Assembly (NCBI GenBank): GCA_030407085.1
Contig: CM059585.1
Coordinates: 6,317,001-6,381,000, forward strand
DNA length: 64,000 nucleotides
Reading direction: 5' to 3'
Source: Trichopria drosophilae
Lineage: Eukaryota > Arthropoda > Insecta > Hymenoptera > Diapriidae
This document shows, piece by piece, positions 46,500 through 59,200 of the stretch. Positions within the stretch are counted from its first letter, which is position 1; every line of letters begins with the position of its first letter. The notes beneath the pieces are model-generated. The model had not been told where the DNA came from. It saw nothing but the letters and a program-made list of their open reading frames with translations, and made no database searches. Made by a program: the position numbers and the translations under genes.

Positions 46500-48316
46500 A
46501 CAAAGAGACTGAGATTCACCTGAGATTGAATTGGGCGCTAAATATCACTTGATTGCTTTTTATTTGCAATTTGTAGCCACCACAAATATTGTGATGGCAC
46601 TGTACATTGTGATCACCCTGGTAAAAATGGGGCGTTACTTAAGAGTGACTGTGAGAGTGTCAAAGGAGTGTAAAAAGCGTTAGAAAAGCGTGCCAAAATA
46701 GTTAACGAAGATTGAATTTGGACAAAAAAAAACGCTTAACGTACACTTAAGGACTCTTCGATTTTTTGCCAGAGACCTGAGGAGTGTGTTGAACATGTCT
46801 TAAGCGTGAATTTGGACATTTTTACGCTCGCGTAACGCTTCATTTTTTCCAGGACAATGTGTCGAGAAACCACCTGTATCTGTGGTGTATCCGGAGAAGA
46901 ATAACGATCTTTTCTATTACTTCGCTGGCAGTATATAATTGGTGTTTGAAATTTTGCCCAATATCTCTGGTCGATATCTACCTCACACACCATCTCTCTC
47001 TATAGCCCGCTCTTATGTTTCCTTTTATACTATATTCCCTGTGTCGCACTCGCATCGGAAGCAACGCCTTCATTCGGCCCGCAAGATCCGATTAATTTCG
47101 ATATATTATCACAATTTGCTCCGCATTTTCTTCGTATTCTTTTTTTTTGTTTTATATGTTTTTTCTATTCATATTATCCCTAACTTGTGGCTCGCCAACC
47201 AACGATCGGTATGTTGGCTAGCAGCCGAAGTTGATTCGCTTTCCGAGCTCATCGTCTGTCTCGCTCGGTAATTTTCTCGCGCTTCCCCTGAACTATGAAT
47301 TCGTATCGGAAACAATTTAATCGCAGCAAAAGTCGACGATGCGCCACTCTATCTCGTACCGTCTGAGAATAATAGATGTTCATATTCTCGAAATTCACAT
47401 TTCCAATTGACAATTGGAAAATTTGTTATTTATGTACACATGAAAATAAGATCGGTAGATGGCGCAGTAACCTTTGTCATGACTTCGTTTTCGTAGTTAT
47501 ATCGAATATATTATAATTATGTATATTATTCTAAAGTTAGGGGGAGCGCGAAGTCGCGAGCGTGTACCGTGCCTAAAGGCCGCGTCGGCTGCAAAAGTGC
47601 AGAATCCGAAGACACGGCCCAATTCACTCTCTATCTACAATAATTCATCTCTTATATAAATTGCATTTACACATTATTTTAGAACGAGAGAACTCGACGT
47701 GAACCTCTTCGCTCCGCGCGCTTGCCGCGATTCGTTCGAACGCAACTCTTCTCTTGTCGAAACATAGCTTTTTGACAAACACAATACGGTATTGAGTACG
47801 ACATTCTAATTTCCATGTGCGAGTCAATACTGACATTTTGGTCAAATATACCCTTGAAAAGATGATGTCAGCCAATAATCGTAACGTTAAACTATAGTTT
47901 TTTCAAACAATTTCTTCCGAATGAATAACTTTTTCAATCGTTTAACGTATACAGAGGTATTCCTGTTGTTTAATCATTTTCGTTGAGTAGAAAAATGTCG
48001 TTGTGTGACAATACAGCTATAAGAATCCAACCAAAACATTCCCTTATTTCGAGGAGAAAAGGTGCGTTCGCAGCTGAGCCTGAGTCGCTCCGTCATGGGA
48101 TTGACGTACGGCGGATCAATGGACGAAGAATACTACGTTGAGTTGGGGATCTCGTTCACCGGCCGACGATTAGAATAGGCGATGGTCGATATTTGGCAGT
48201 TGGAGTTCGGTGCTGTCGACCATCGGAAGCGTCGACCGGATACCGTCGAGTTCCTCGTAGCGTCCATAGTGTTGGTAACGACGGCTACGACGACGACATC
48301 GTTTCTTCTCATAGGT
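46500..48316 (-). other. 3' UTR and downstream flank of the Glut4EF-like gene
   Basis: Directly after the stop the sequence stays GC-rich with GTCGTC and ACGACG runs (48.13-48.31 kb). An open frame at 48133-48417 overlaps the C-clamp exon in another frame and has no splice support. Further on it is mixed-composition noncoding DNA. A long 3' UTR is likely but its end is not visible. Confidence 0.4.
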
Positions 48317-48535
48317 CTAGTCGCCGAAGCGACTGCAGGCCTTCTTCCACTTGCATTGCGTGCACCAAAGATCACGATGCTCCATGCCGTAGACTTTACG
48401 GCATTTCTTGGTATCACCCCGCGATCTTCGGGGCGAACCTGGCATCTTTGTCAGAGAGACTGTCAGCAACCCTACGCCCTGCTGATACTGAATAGGTCTT
48501 GGCGACAGTTTGATGTGCTTCACCGGGGTGCTTTG
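48317..48535 (-). CDS. Glut4EF: Glut4EF-like terminal exon with C-clamp
   Basis: 72 codons plus TAG. STPVKHIKLSPRP, PGSPRRSRGDTKKCRK and YGMEHRDLWCTQCKW match the conserved C-clamp that gives this family its GC-rich DNA contacts. Acceptor aatacag. Confidence 0.9.
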   Translation of the reverse strand, partial: QSTPVKHIKLSPRPIQYQQGVGLLTVSLTKMPGSPRRSRGDTKKCRKVYGMEHRDLWCTQCKWKKACSRFGD

Positions 48536-49117
48536 CTGTATTACAAAAAGAAAATGAGTGTTCATCAGTGCCGATTAACATCAACTAAAAGTCAATCCAC
48601 TATGGTGGACGAGACGTAATGAAACAATCTTGCGTAAGTGCTGAATACTTACTGGTGATGAGGAAACGGTGTAGGCATTATTGTTGCGAATTATAATGTC
48701 GTTGTTACAATTCGCATTAGCCGGCATTGGAGCAGCCTCAAGGCGAAGCTGTTTTTGGTACTCCGGATCTTCATGTGGAGGCCGTGCCATGTCTCGATGG
48801 GACATTGTAGGAGGTGAGCTCATATGGTCCAATGCTACGTCCTGATAGTAAAACTCCTCTTCGTGATCGGACATATCCTCATCCTCGTTGTCGCATTTCT
48901 TTGTTCGTTTTCTGTAAAGGTTAGGTTTTTCGATTGTAACAATACTGCAGGTAATCGTTCAAGGGAACGTAGCACAAAAGTTCACTTATTTAATAATTTT
49001 CTTAGAGATTGGGACTTACCCTAAATGAATTTCTCGAACGTGGTCTTCGATGAAATATCTGGTAGACTTGATCTCTCGACAGCCAGGCCAAGTGCACTTG
49101 AAGAGTATGGTGTTCGC
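48317..49117 (-). CDS. Glut4EF: Glut4EF / ZNF704-ZNF395-like transcription factor, last three exons
   Basis: C-terminal part of a nuclear DNA-binding protein of the GLUT4-enhancer-factor family (SLC2A4RG, ZNF395, ZNF704; Drosophila Glut4EF). On the - strand join 49117-49020, 48911-48653 and 48535-48317: 191 residues, phase-consistent, introns of 108 and 117 bases with GT..AG ends, stop TAG at 48319-48317. Visible parts: a C2H2 finger (CTWPGC, then HVREIH), acidic SDHEEEFYY, a His/Asn-rich stretch, and a C-terminal C-clamp with Cys at KKCRKVYG, LWCTQCKW and KKACSRFGD. Finger plus EEEFYY plus C-clamp in this order is diagnostic. The first visible codon is preceded by an acceptor, so at least one upstream exon exists at higher coordinates. 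I could not identify it. The partial state is a limit of reading, not a sign of damage. Confidence 0.88.
48653..48911 (-). CDS. Glut4EF: Glut4EF-like exon with acidic EEEFYY motif
   Basis: Completes a Gly codon, then 86 codons. MSDHEEEFYYQDV is the family hallmark after the finger; later PEYQKQLRLE and IIIRNNNAYTV. Acceptor tttacag, donor CCA|gtaagt. Part of this exon has a diverged copy near 44.4 kb. Confidence 0.88.
49020..49117 (-). CDS. Glut4EF: Glut4EF-like exon with C2H2 zinc finger
   Basis: 32 codons plus two bases. FKCTWPGC then HVREIHL gives Cys-x4-Cys-x12-His-x4-His. Acceptor (on -) ttacag, donor GG|gtaagt. The finger sits whole in this exon. Confidence 0.88.
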
Positions 49118-52100
49118 CTGTAAATTAAAATAATTTAATTAAACCAACCGCCAACTAAATGTTATTATATTCACATGATCAGATTTAATTGCCAAGTAAA
49201 GTACAATATAAACAGAATTCAATATGCTTTAATCTATTAATATTAATGCTGTAATTAAATATTTATTAACTTTACGACCTATTTGTTTACAGCAATGTTG
49301 CTATCAAGCTCAATTATAAATAAAAAAGTGGGAAAAACAGTCGGAGATCCAGTTTCAATTCACTTTTTATGGCGTCATTCGTCGCCTACCGAAATCAGCC
49401 TGACTCGATGCAATTCCTTCAGCAAAGTCATTAAAAGTACGGAGAAGGCTGTCGCCAGTGGTCAGTCATGGCGAAGATATTCGTATAGAAATGACGTCAC
49501 GCACATGAAGGTGCTTAGTTTCGTGCTCGTTTGCTGCCAGCGTGGGTGGATAGCGGGAGGAAGATACATAGATGGATGGAGGAAAGCAACGGAAAGGTGG
49601 AAAAGGCTTAAAAAAGTTGAGAAAGAACCAGGGAGAGTGAGTGATAGAGAGAGAGAGAATGACGCCGGCCGTCGCGTCGACGTCGCCGTAGTCTGGATTC
49701 GGGTTCTGAGCAGCAGGTAAAATCGATGCCGGCATCGTATAAATTCGTCGCGCGCACGCTTCTTTGTTTACATCGCTCTGGAACTGCGCGTCGACGCGAT
49801 GTATATACACGCGGCCACGTGTTATTGATCCAGAAACATTTGCGACTCTTCGTGCACATTTTTGCCGAGAAGGTGGCACGTTCACATATATACACTTAGG
49901 TTTTTGCGAATGGCTATATGTTTGCCAAGAAACAATCTCTACAAAAAAAAGAGATGTTAGAAAAGGGACATCTTGCGACGGATCGCTGATTGCTGGCGTG
50001 AATAGGCTACATCCAAATGACCGAATAATCGCGATAAGATCCTGCACTCGCGATTATACCCTGCCGCCACTCGTTGAAATAATCTCGTTGCACTGCGAAA
50101 TATATTAAGCACGCTATGCGGAGAATGACCTTTTTCCCAGTTACTAACGACAATTGTTTTACTAACTCTATTGTTTCGAGCAGTGGTCGACATGATATAC
50201 TAAAGGTTACCAAGTATAATGGTGCAGATTGATGTTTTTAAATGATACTCTGAAAATATCTTCGTTGTTTTTCGAAAAATTACAAAACCCGGCCTTAAGT
50301 AAGCAATTGTCAACGGTTTCACTGTCATTGCAAAAGTGCAACGACCGGGACTTAGATTGCGATGCGTCAGTGGTAAATAAATGAGACGATGAAAGGGCAA
50401 CAAAAGGGTAATTTTGTGCGTAGAATCAGAATCCGACGTCATAAGTGGCCCATCACGTCAGGATTTTGAGATATTTCAGGTTATTTACTCGAAAAAGTTT
50501 TGTAGACCAGTGTCATTGAATTATTAAAACTTGGTGTTTGACTAATATATATAGATACCGTTCTTCAGTTCACAACAAGTCATACCAGACGATTTCAATG
50601 TCATACCCTGAAGCCAAAGTGAGAAATCCGAGTAAACCATACTCGCCCATGGTGTACTTTAAAAATATGTTTTTCAGTACGTAAGATATGATCCGTAAAT
50701 ACTACGACTATAATACGCATTTCTATGAGCCCCACTCGCTAAAACCAATCTTTATCCTTGAAATATAATACGACGTGCGTGCAAGTCAGTTATTCGCACT
50801 TTTCACTTTGACCCTAGAGTGTAAAATCGATAATTGCTCATGTAATACAATTCCGCTTTTTTCAAAGAGGATATAATCAAATTTAAAAAATATCCCGTAT
50901 TTCTCAGTTAATTTTAACACCACTGAAAAGGAAAGATAACCAGTAAACAACATTACATTTTCGTGCGGATTTCAAAGGATTTCTCGAACGCTCTCCGTCT
51001 AAATTGCAAACAAACTGAAAAATATAACATAAAGGTCAATATGGTACATCTGTGACGAATTACTTTGTTTACAAACAAAACAGTGACGTCATTATTATGA
51101 ATCTGTATGTATTATGTAATTTACAAGGTCAAGAAAATAAATCTCACCGGTTTCACACTGAAAAATTAACACCGTTAATCTTTACCAGTCAGAGTGTGAA
51201 GCGATGTAAATTCCGCATCGATATTAAATATGATACAGATTTAACTCTTTACTTTTAACTATCTATAAAGGCTTGTCATTCCAGGATACGCATTACATTT
51301 TGCAATTACTTGTATGTCACTATCATAACTATCACAACTATTGTAAGGAATGCTGAAAATTTGCAGTTCCTAAGGTTTATGAATTTAATACCACGCGTTT
51401 TGAAGAAATCTATGAATGTTCTTTTGAGCGATTGGTGACAGGCTATTCGAATTATAAAAAAGATAGATCGTAAAAGATGCTTGCAGACATGATTGATTAC
51501 GTCATCGAAGGTGGCGTAGAAACCGGCGCGGTATCGTTTCTGCGACCGGGTTCTAAGAGCGTTTGCGCAAGACGTCGCTCGCATTAATCTTTGTGCGAAT
51601 GACGTAACTTTCAACGTGACGCTTCATTCGACGTCATTCTGTGTTCTCGGCGTTGTCGGGAATTGCATACCTCGATGACGACACCCTGACTAGTTTCATT
51701 CTAGTAAATACTACACGTTAAATAAACAACTGTGAAGACTCAAATAAGCATATTAATTATTTGTTCTGATATTGTAAACAAGACACCAATGTCATATAAT
51801 TAACACGTCATGTCGCACGTCTAACATTTATGTTTGTTCAATCTTATGATTATTATACGAAGATTGGCGATGCTTGCAACTGCAACCATTTTCATATTTA
51901 ATCGTGTCGCTTTCAATTGCTACTATAGCAGATGGACCTAATTAACGTAGTCTTCATCGACATACATAAATACAGTCACTATCGTTGTGATTTCTATCGA
52001 ATCTATTTGTGTGTGTTTTGTACTGAACCCTCAGTATATTCGCTATCTAAACGTTCTTACACACTTGAACGTTTTGCTTATCTCTGTGATTCTTTATCAG

Positions 52101-53213
52101 GTCCGGAAAAATCATATCATAGGTCAGCGATGGTTATACTTCATCAGGGACCAAATTTAACACTCTGTACAGTTATAGTAAATGCGAAATACGATTATCG
52201 CAAATTTTTCAGTGTGGAAAATCTGGAAACTTATACGGACGTATGGATACTTTGGTTAACGACGTAGAATTTCCACAATTCACTTTAAATTTATCCACGT
52301 TCAAAATTTTTGGCCACACAATTCATCCTTTCTCTTCTCGCTTCTAATAAGTACATATATTTTTGTATTATTGTTGTTTTGCTACGTTTACCGTGCATGA
52401 TATGAGCCCGAATGTTGCGTCAGCCGAAAAGTAAACATCAGGAAAATCTCAAGGTCGTAAAGGGGAACCAAAAGAAAATTGAAGACGAAGACGGCAATTA
52501 AAAAAAATTGCCGATTTCCGTCAGACATTTTTGCCTTCTTGCCCCGGGTTTCGCTTTTTCAAGGACTCTAACGATCGGTTCTGAACATCAGCTCCTCTGA
52601 AACTGCACACACGGCTGACGGCATGTATACAGCGTAGCAGCCATTGCTGAGGTCAGAGACCTTTTATGCCGGCTGGCAGGCAATGGCTCCGTCCCTTTTG
52701 CCTCGGTTCTTTCCTCGTCTCTCACGTTATAGTCTCGTCTTGCTTGGCTTTGGCTCCTCGAACCCTCTTCTCTGCTCCTTCTTCATGCAGTATCGTAGAT
52801 ACGTTTACATGGTGCCCGGAGAACTTCAGTTTACTTAATCCCTGATCGAATACCTGGTAGCACACATCTATTATCTCATCAAACCAATTCAATGGCTGTG
52901 GTTGATTTTGATTGCGTTTTAAAGGACATTACGAAGGCACACTTGCTGCGAAAAAATGTTATCTCCGATATTCTATCGGCCTAACACGAAGTTTGTCTGA
53001 TACGGCCCTGTTACTTCGTCCTTCTGCCTGTACCTCTTTTTTTGTTGATTCTCTTTCTCGCCCGACCATTCTCAATAATAGCAGAGCTAGGCGAATTCAA
53101 TGTAGATGCACGGGGTTATTTATGTGTATAAGAAACGTGTTTATGGTGGCTTATGATTCTTTCTATTTCAACACGAGATATTGAATATGCTAGATATGAA
53201 ATCTTGGACTTAC
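49118..53213. other. Unassigned, likely upstream intron or regulatory DNA of the Glut4EF-like gene
   Basis: Mixed composition. The 193-residue - strand frame at 49466-50047 has no recognisable domain. A good acceptor on the - strand (CTGCTGCTCAG near 49710) lacks a matching donor. A short stretch near 50440-50470 matches the CATCACGTCAGG hairpin family. Confidence 0.35.
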
Positions 53214-53275
53214 TTTTCACCGATTGCCAAGCTTTCAAAACATGGATGACGGTGGTATACATCCTCCCTATTCTC
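53214..53275 (-). other. Candidate small exon on the - strand
   Basis: A long T tract plus AATGTAG acceptor, 62 bases, then AAAA|gtaagt donor. Reads ENREDVYHRHPCFESLAIGE in one frame, but phase does not fit directly to the finger exon at 49117, so another exon would be needed. Could be chance. Confidence 0.25.
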
Positions 53276-56200
53276 CTACATTAAAAAAAAAGATTAATAA
53301 CATAAGCGATGCTTTTTGTGTTTTAGCATTTAATTAAAAATTCGTCAACTTTTAAGATGACTTTCACTCGAGCTCGGTTTTGTTTGCAGTCTCCTAAAAG
53401 TAGAAGTAAACTTTTGAAAAAAGGGGTATGAAACACGTGCAAAAAACTTCGAGAATTATGTACCTATAAAACTGTCGATTACGACGTTCGACGGACCTTC
53501 GCGAGAAGGAGTCTGTCGTCAGACCAGAGACGACTTCGCTCACGGATATATCGTCTTGAGGGATCTGGACGAAAGGGATGAGTAAGCCGACAGGGTTGCC
53601 GAGGCTGGGCGCCTCTGGTAATGCGAAACTCGAAACAATGTTGCCAGCTGATCACTGAACCATTGGAAATCGCGTGGGGCCCAGAGTTCGTCTAAATTCT
53701 ACTAAACTACTCAAATAAACTTAGATACGCAGCAGCGCCTTTTCTGAGCCATTCGTTTTATTCTTTTCTTTGCCGATATCTCTTGCATCATATATTCGAC
53801 TCGGAGTGAAACACAATAGCAATATGTTAGTGTATGATACAGTTTAGTACAGTTTTTATGTATAAACTAAATGTACAAAAGACTATACCCAACTAACCAC
53901 CCTGACCTGCGTCTATCTTCTAATGGTATCCGCGCTTCCAACGCATGTATTTGCATACACGGACAATCCAACTGTTCCCGCAAATAACAGTCTATACCCT
54001 CTATATACCCTTTAAATACTTAATCGAAAAGTGGTAAATCTAGTAGTGTATGTTTTCTTCCCAAGTTCTGTCTCTTTTTTATCTGCGTATTCCACTTTTA
54101 TTGCGTTTTCTTCCTTTTCGTTAATTGTGTTTACAATTTCTAATACACTTCCTTTTATATTTTTGTACTGTATAGTACCTACGAATCTTCTTTCCCAAAT
54201 TTTTACACGCTCAGCTGCATCAGGCACCGGTTGCTCCGTTCTGCATCCTCGTCCTGCGCATTACCCTCTCATTCTTTCCTGCTGCCTATATTTCGTTGGA
54301 GTGTTGCAAGCTTTAGTATAGCCTTAACATAGCTCTTATTATTCGCATGCGCGCATGCCGCTGCATGAAAATCTTCCAAGAACAGCTGAAGAGAGTTGTG
54401 CCTGTTCACAATGAATGTATTATGAGTGTAAGCTCGCTGCACGCCTTTTAAAACATGCGCTCGTGCATACAGTTGCGGCATTTAAAAAATATAGAACTTT
54501 GTGCCTAGTACATAACAAGATTATAATTAAACCTTATTACATGATTAGAGTAACTTATAACTTTGCACCATTATAATCATGAAAGGTGCTATAAAAAATA
54601 CTATTTATAAGAAATCTAAGCTGATTTTCTTCCTTTCATCCTTCATTGTTTCAATAATCGCTCCTTTAAACCTGCTGAACACCAGTTTTTTCTCATATGG
54701 AAACAATGTATTTTGGACAAATATATTCGTCATGGTGTACAGGGGGGTTAATTCAAACCTGTGATCAATACGATATACCATCACGAGCCAAGTATGAGTA
54801 GACCTATTACTTTTTTGAACTTGCCGTCAACAATGTTCTTAATGTTATTTCTCCTTCTCGTGTGCGACGTTTTGACCTTCGACACATGTCTTGATCTCTC
54901 TCTCTCTCTCTCTTTCGATTTTCTCCATACAAGCTCTTGGTACAGTTTACCTCCCCAATAATTTAGATACGTACTAGATACGTACTTAGATTAGCAAATC
55001 CATGGATGGAAAATGCATTATTTGGCTGAAGAGTGAAGTGCCGGAATACAGAAGGAGTCAATGTTATTGTTTTGATATTCGACATGCTGGGTGTACGCGT
55101 CTCACGCATGCGTACCCCAGATATAAGCATATGTATACGGAGTTTGCGCGGATGGTACAAGCGTTGCAGCAGTGAACACGTGTGCCATCGCCGCTGCGCA
55201 GGATCGTTCCAGTGCATCGAGACAAAGACGGACTTCTCGTCTCTCTCGCGAGCCTCGCGGAATTCATCCGGTCATCTCTGTTCACTACCTATACACCGAC
55301 GGTCGTTCGGCACACCGTCGATGTGAGAAAAACGAAGAAATCGAAAGAGGAGGGAAAAGCCTGCGCGAGCAAGAGGGAACAACAACAAAGAAACTTTTAA
55401 AATCCAGCGAAATGGACTTTAAATCTTATTGCGTATCAATTACAAGAAACAAGGTGATTGTGAGAGATAATCGACATATGACAGCGATCAGTCTATGGGT
55501 AAAAATACGATACAAATGAAAACTTGAAAATAAAGGTACACGTCAAAGTAACAGGTTCAATATTTTTATTGTGCAACTACGACGGCACTGTTAATCTGAT
55601 TTGAATGGAGATAAAACTCGTGTAGAAAGTGAAACGTCCGAGATTTGAGAGATCACTAATGCGAACGTTCGATAAAAATGAAAATGAGACCAAAAGGAGA
55701 GGATGAAAGAGAATGTGTGTAGCTTTCGAGATGTGATAATCAAACATTACAAGCATTGAATATGTACATCAGCGTCCACCTTGCTACCCAACGAAATAGA
55801 ACGAGAAAAGGGGGAAGAAATTGAGGATAGCTTGTAAAAATGCGTTTCGACCAGAAAGAATCACTGTAAGAGGGCTCACGCGCACATTCAAAAAGAGGTA
55901 GAAGGATCGGGGTTAGAGAGAAAGATGAGGGAAAGAGAGATGGCTAAAGAAGAGAGCAAAAGAATACTTTGTATACATTAGTGCATGGCAAAGAGAGAGA
56001 GAGGGAATGAAGGGGACGAAGCTAAGGAAGAGTGTCAAGGAGGGGAAGGTAGGCAGTATTCAGAAATGGGGGAGAGGGGATCGGGGGTAATGCCCGGGGA
56101 ACCAAAACAAACCGGGTGGCCGAGTGTTGGCGCGTAGGAACGCGTTGTTCCATGACGCGTACGTAGTGGTGAGGGTCGGGCGTTGACCCTTCGTAACACA

Positions 56201-59200
56201 CCACTGACTGCTAGCTCGCTCATTCGCTTGCTATGCAGCTCACTCGCACCAGCTGAGAGAAAGCAAGATGGATGCTAGGCACCGCGTACTTCCATGAAGG
56301 AGGGAAGGAACGGGAGAGAGGCGGAAAGGAAGGGGCTAATGAAGGGTAGGAGAGGGTATGTGAGAAAACCAGGAAGGGAGGGAAAGAGAGCGAGGAGAGG
56401 GTATGGAAAAAGCAAAAAAAGCGGTACCAATGCAGGATACCATGAGAAAAATCTATGGGATATGAGGAAGGTACAGCTAGAAGACCTCAAATATATGAGC
56501 GCCTAAAACGAGGAGAACCATGTGCAGAAAAACTATTCCCTGTTGTGGGGAACCCCAAGGAACAATATCAAACAAAGCGTTCTAAAATCAAAAGTAGACG
56601 TCAAAAAGATACCAGGAGTTCTTCAAAGAATGATAAACGACAGGAACGATGAAAGGTACACGTGCAAAAATGGTGTCTGGATAATTTAAACATGATCAAA
56701 ACCAAAGTAGCAGATTTGATCATTCTGAAACCGTTGATGGTATCAAACAATGATCGCAATGGGGAGGAGTATCATAATCAGAGCGGTAAGTGAAAAGAAA
56801 GCGCTACAAGATAATGACAGTTTCCATTTGGAAAATGAAGAAAAAACAATATAGAGTATAGAGAAAACTTTATGGTGTTACATAGAAAAGGAGCGAGATG
56901 GGAGACAGGTAGGGCGAGAGAGGGAGGAACAGAGAAGGAGCTATAACGTTTCGCTTGGGGGAATCGAACGGTCGAAAGAAGAGCCCTGCCTTGCCGTGGA
57001 TAACAAAGAGAAGGATACTCGGTAGAAAACATCGTGGTATCGCAGTGCGTACTCTTTCCAGTAGTATAATTTGTAAACTGTTTACGTAGAATCATCATGT
57101 ATTGTATGACATTTTAGTTACAATACGACCAGCTTTCCTACTTTTGCTAAGAAACGATTAGCAAATGGATGTAGTCAAAATCAAAGCAATATTATATTAA
57201 TACATTCATCGGCCCTTATTGGTACCAAGTAAAAATTATTGTACAATGTATATCAGACACGTCGTGTTTTGGACAGCTTATACATCCAACTGGATAGTTA
57301 TACTGGACTAACGTTAAAGCAATAGAGAAACCCAGTCATCCCATAGAGACGATGGCAAAGTTGTCCCACCTCTGATATGAGAACTCGGAAGTGGAAAGAT
57401 CTGGAACTACTAAATGTCCAGTGGTATCTGTCGAAACTTTCGAAAAGGGCCGCGAAAATGGTTACTACCTACCACTATGCACCGTACAGAGACCCGGTGT
57501 CCTTTCTCGCTTACAGATCTGCGCTCGATTCGCCTTTGTTCGTCTTCGAAGGACGAAGAGGCGGAGACGCACGACGAAGAACCAGTAGAAGAATGAGAGG
57601 AGTAAGGAAACACGATCAACAATCAGTGGCGTACACATGCACGGTTTTTCCGAGTGTGTAGTACTTCGGGGCGCATATGCTGTAAGCTCCCGTGAAGATG
57701 GAAGAGCTCGCGAACCGTACAGAGAGGGCTGGGGGAGGTAAGAGAAAGGAAACTACACGCGTATCCCGGAAGACGACCTCGCGACCGTTGTTAGGAAGAA
57801 AAGAGAAACGATTCTCTCGTACGAGTGAGAGAAAGAGATAGTGAGAAGAGAGAAAGAGAGAGCGCGAACCACGATACGCGTTCGTTAACGCCGTGAAAGA
57901 TCCTTATCGTTTTCCCGGCAAATGGCGTCTAATTGTAGATTGTGCGCCATATTCTTTTTTTCAGACGATATGTACTTCATGACGGAGATGGCAATGTTTT
58001 TTAAAAAACTTCGAATTCGAAGTGAAACTTCCATCGGAACAGCTGATAACCCATGCTCATTAATTGAGCAATCAATTCTGCAGGCAGTTTGACATTTTAA
58101 CAGAAATTTCTTCTAGGAAGAAACAAATTTGCTGTATATTTGCTTATATAAACAAAAAGAAAAAAATTCGGTTCTTAGTCAATTGTCGCTAAGCAGACGT
58201 CAATCTGTGGAAGTTGTCATCAGCTAACCACGAAGGAAAATTCTAGACTCATGATCATAGAAAGTCACGTTAGGCACGAAAGTGCGTTAGGTAGAAAGTC
58301 TCTAGCTGTAAGTTTAAGGAGAGTCAAGCTGATATGGCGAATCGCGTCACTTTCATGGTGAGGAACGCAGGCAATGGCGGCTTCGACAGTTTCCTGTATT
58401 ATATTCTCTTGTCCTGCGTTACCGCTTTTGCTAGTGCTGCTGCCTTCTGCTACCGAGCTGGTAGGGAATGCACGATTCGGCGCAATTCCCGCAGTCGAGG
58501 GTCGACGACACGAGAGAATCGTCCCGAACGAGTATAAGCGTCAGCGGGGTAAAGGCATAGAGAGCAAAAGAGATGGAGGAAGAAGAGAGCGAATAAATGT
58601 GAATGACAGCGATAAAAGAAAAGAAAATACTTTATTCCCCTAATCTGCAACATATAAGATCCAGCGACAATGCGTTATCATATTTGTAGAAATTTTAGTA
58701 CTTGGATCGTTGATAACAGTAATAGCTAATTGTGTCATATTTTAAGATGCACGTATTATTAAAAAAAAGTCTGGTACCACTAATGTTTGGTTATAATCTG
58801 ATGAATTCACCATTTACGACAGTTTTAGTCAACATTTTTTAATTTCAGTTTCCACGTTGTACGGATTGGCGCATTCGGATGGTAGCATGCCAACCGCAAC
58901 AGCCGGGCAAGAGGCCACTCGCCGCGTGAGATGAGGGTTCTCGAGATAGAGAAGTAAGGGAGGAACGTTGGGAAAACGAGAGAGATTGTGCGAAAACAAG
59001 AGAGGAAGAAGGAGGGAATTCCACGCAAGCGCAGTCACGTTGTTTACGTCGCCATTACTGTACTGTGAGAGAAAGAGGGAGAGAGGATCAGCATGAGAGA
59101 AAGAAAAACAGTGAAAGATATAGATAGCAAGAGGGAAAGAAAGAGAGACGACGATGTCAGTGCAGTGAAGTCAAGTATCACGCCGGTTACTTATAGTTGC

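Noticed and set aside
48133..48417. - strand 94-residue frame overlapping the Glut4EF terminal exon
   Set aside because: Shadow of the GC-rich C-clamp exon and its 3' UTR in another frame; no start context or splice support.
49466..50047. - strand 193-residue frame, the longest in the window
   Set aside because: No domain, contains a CTCTCT-derived run, and no splice partner; opens by chance in CpG-rich DNA.
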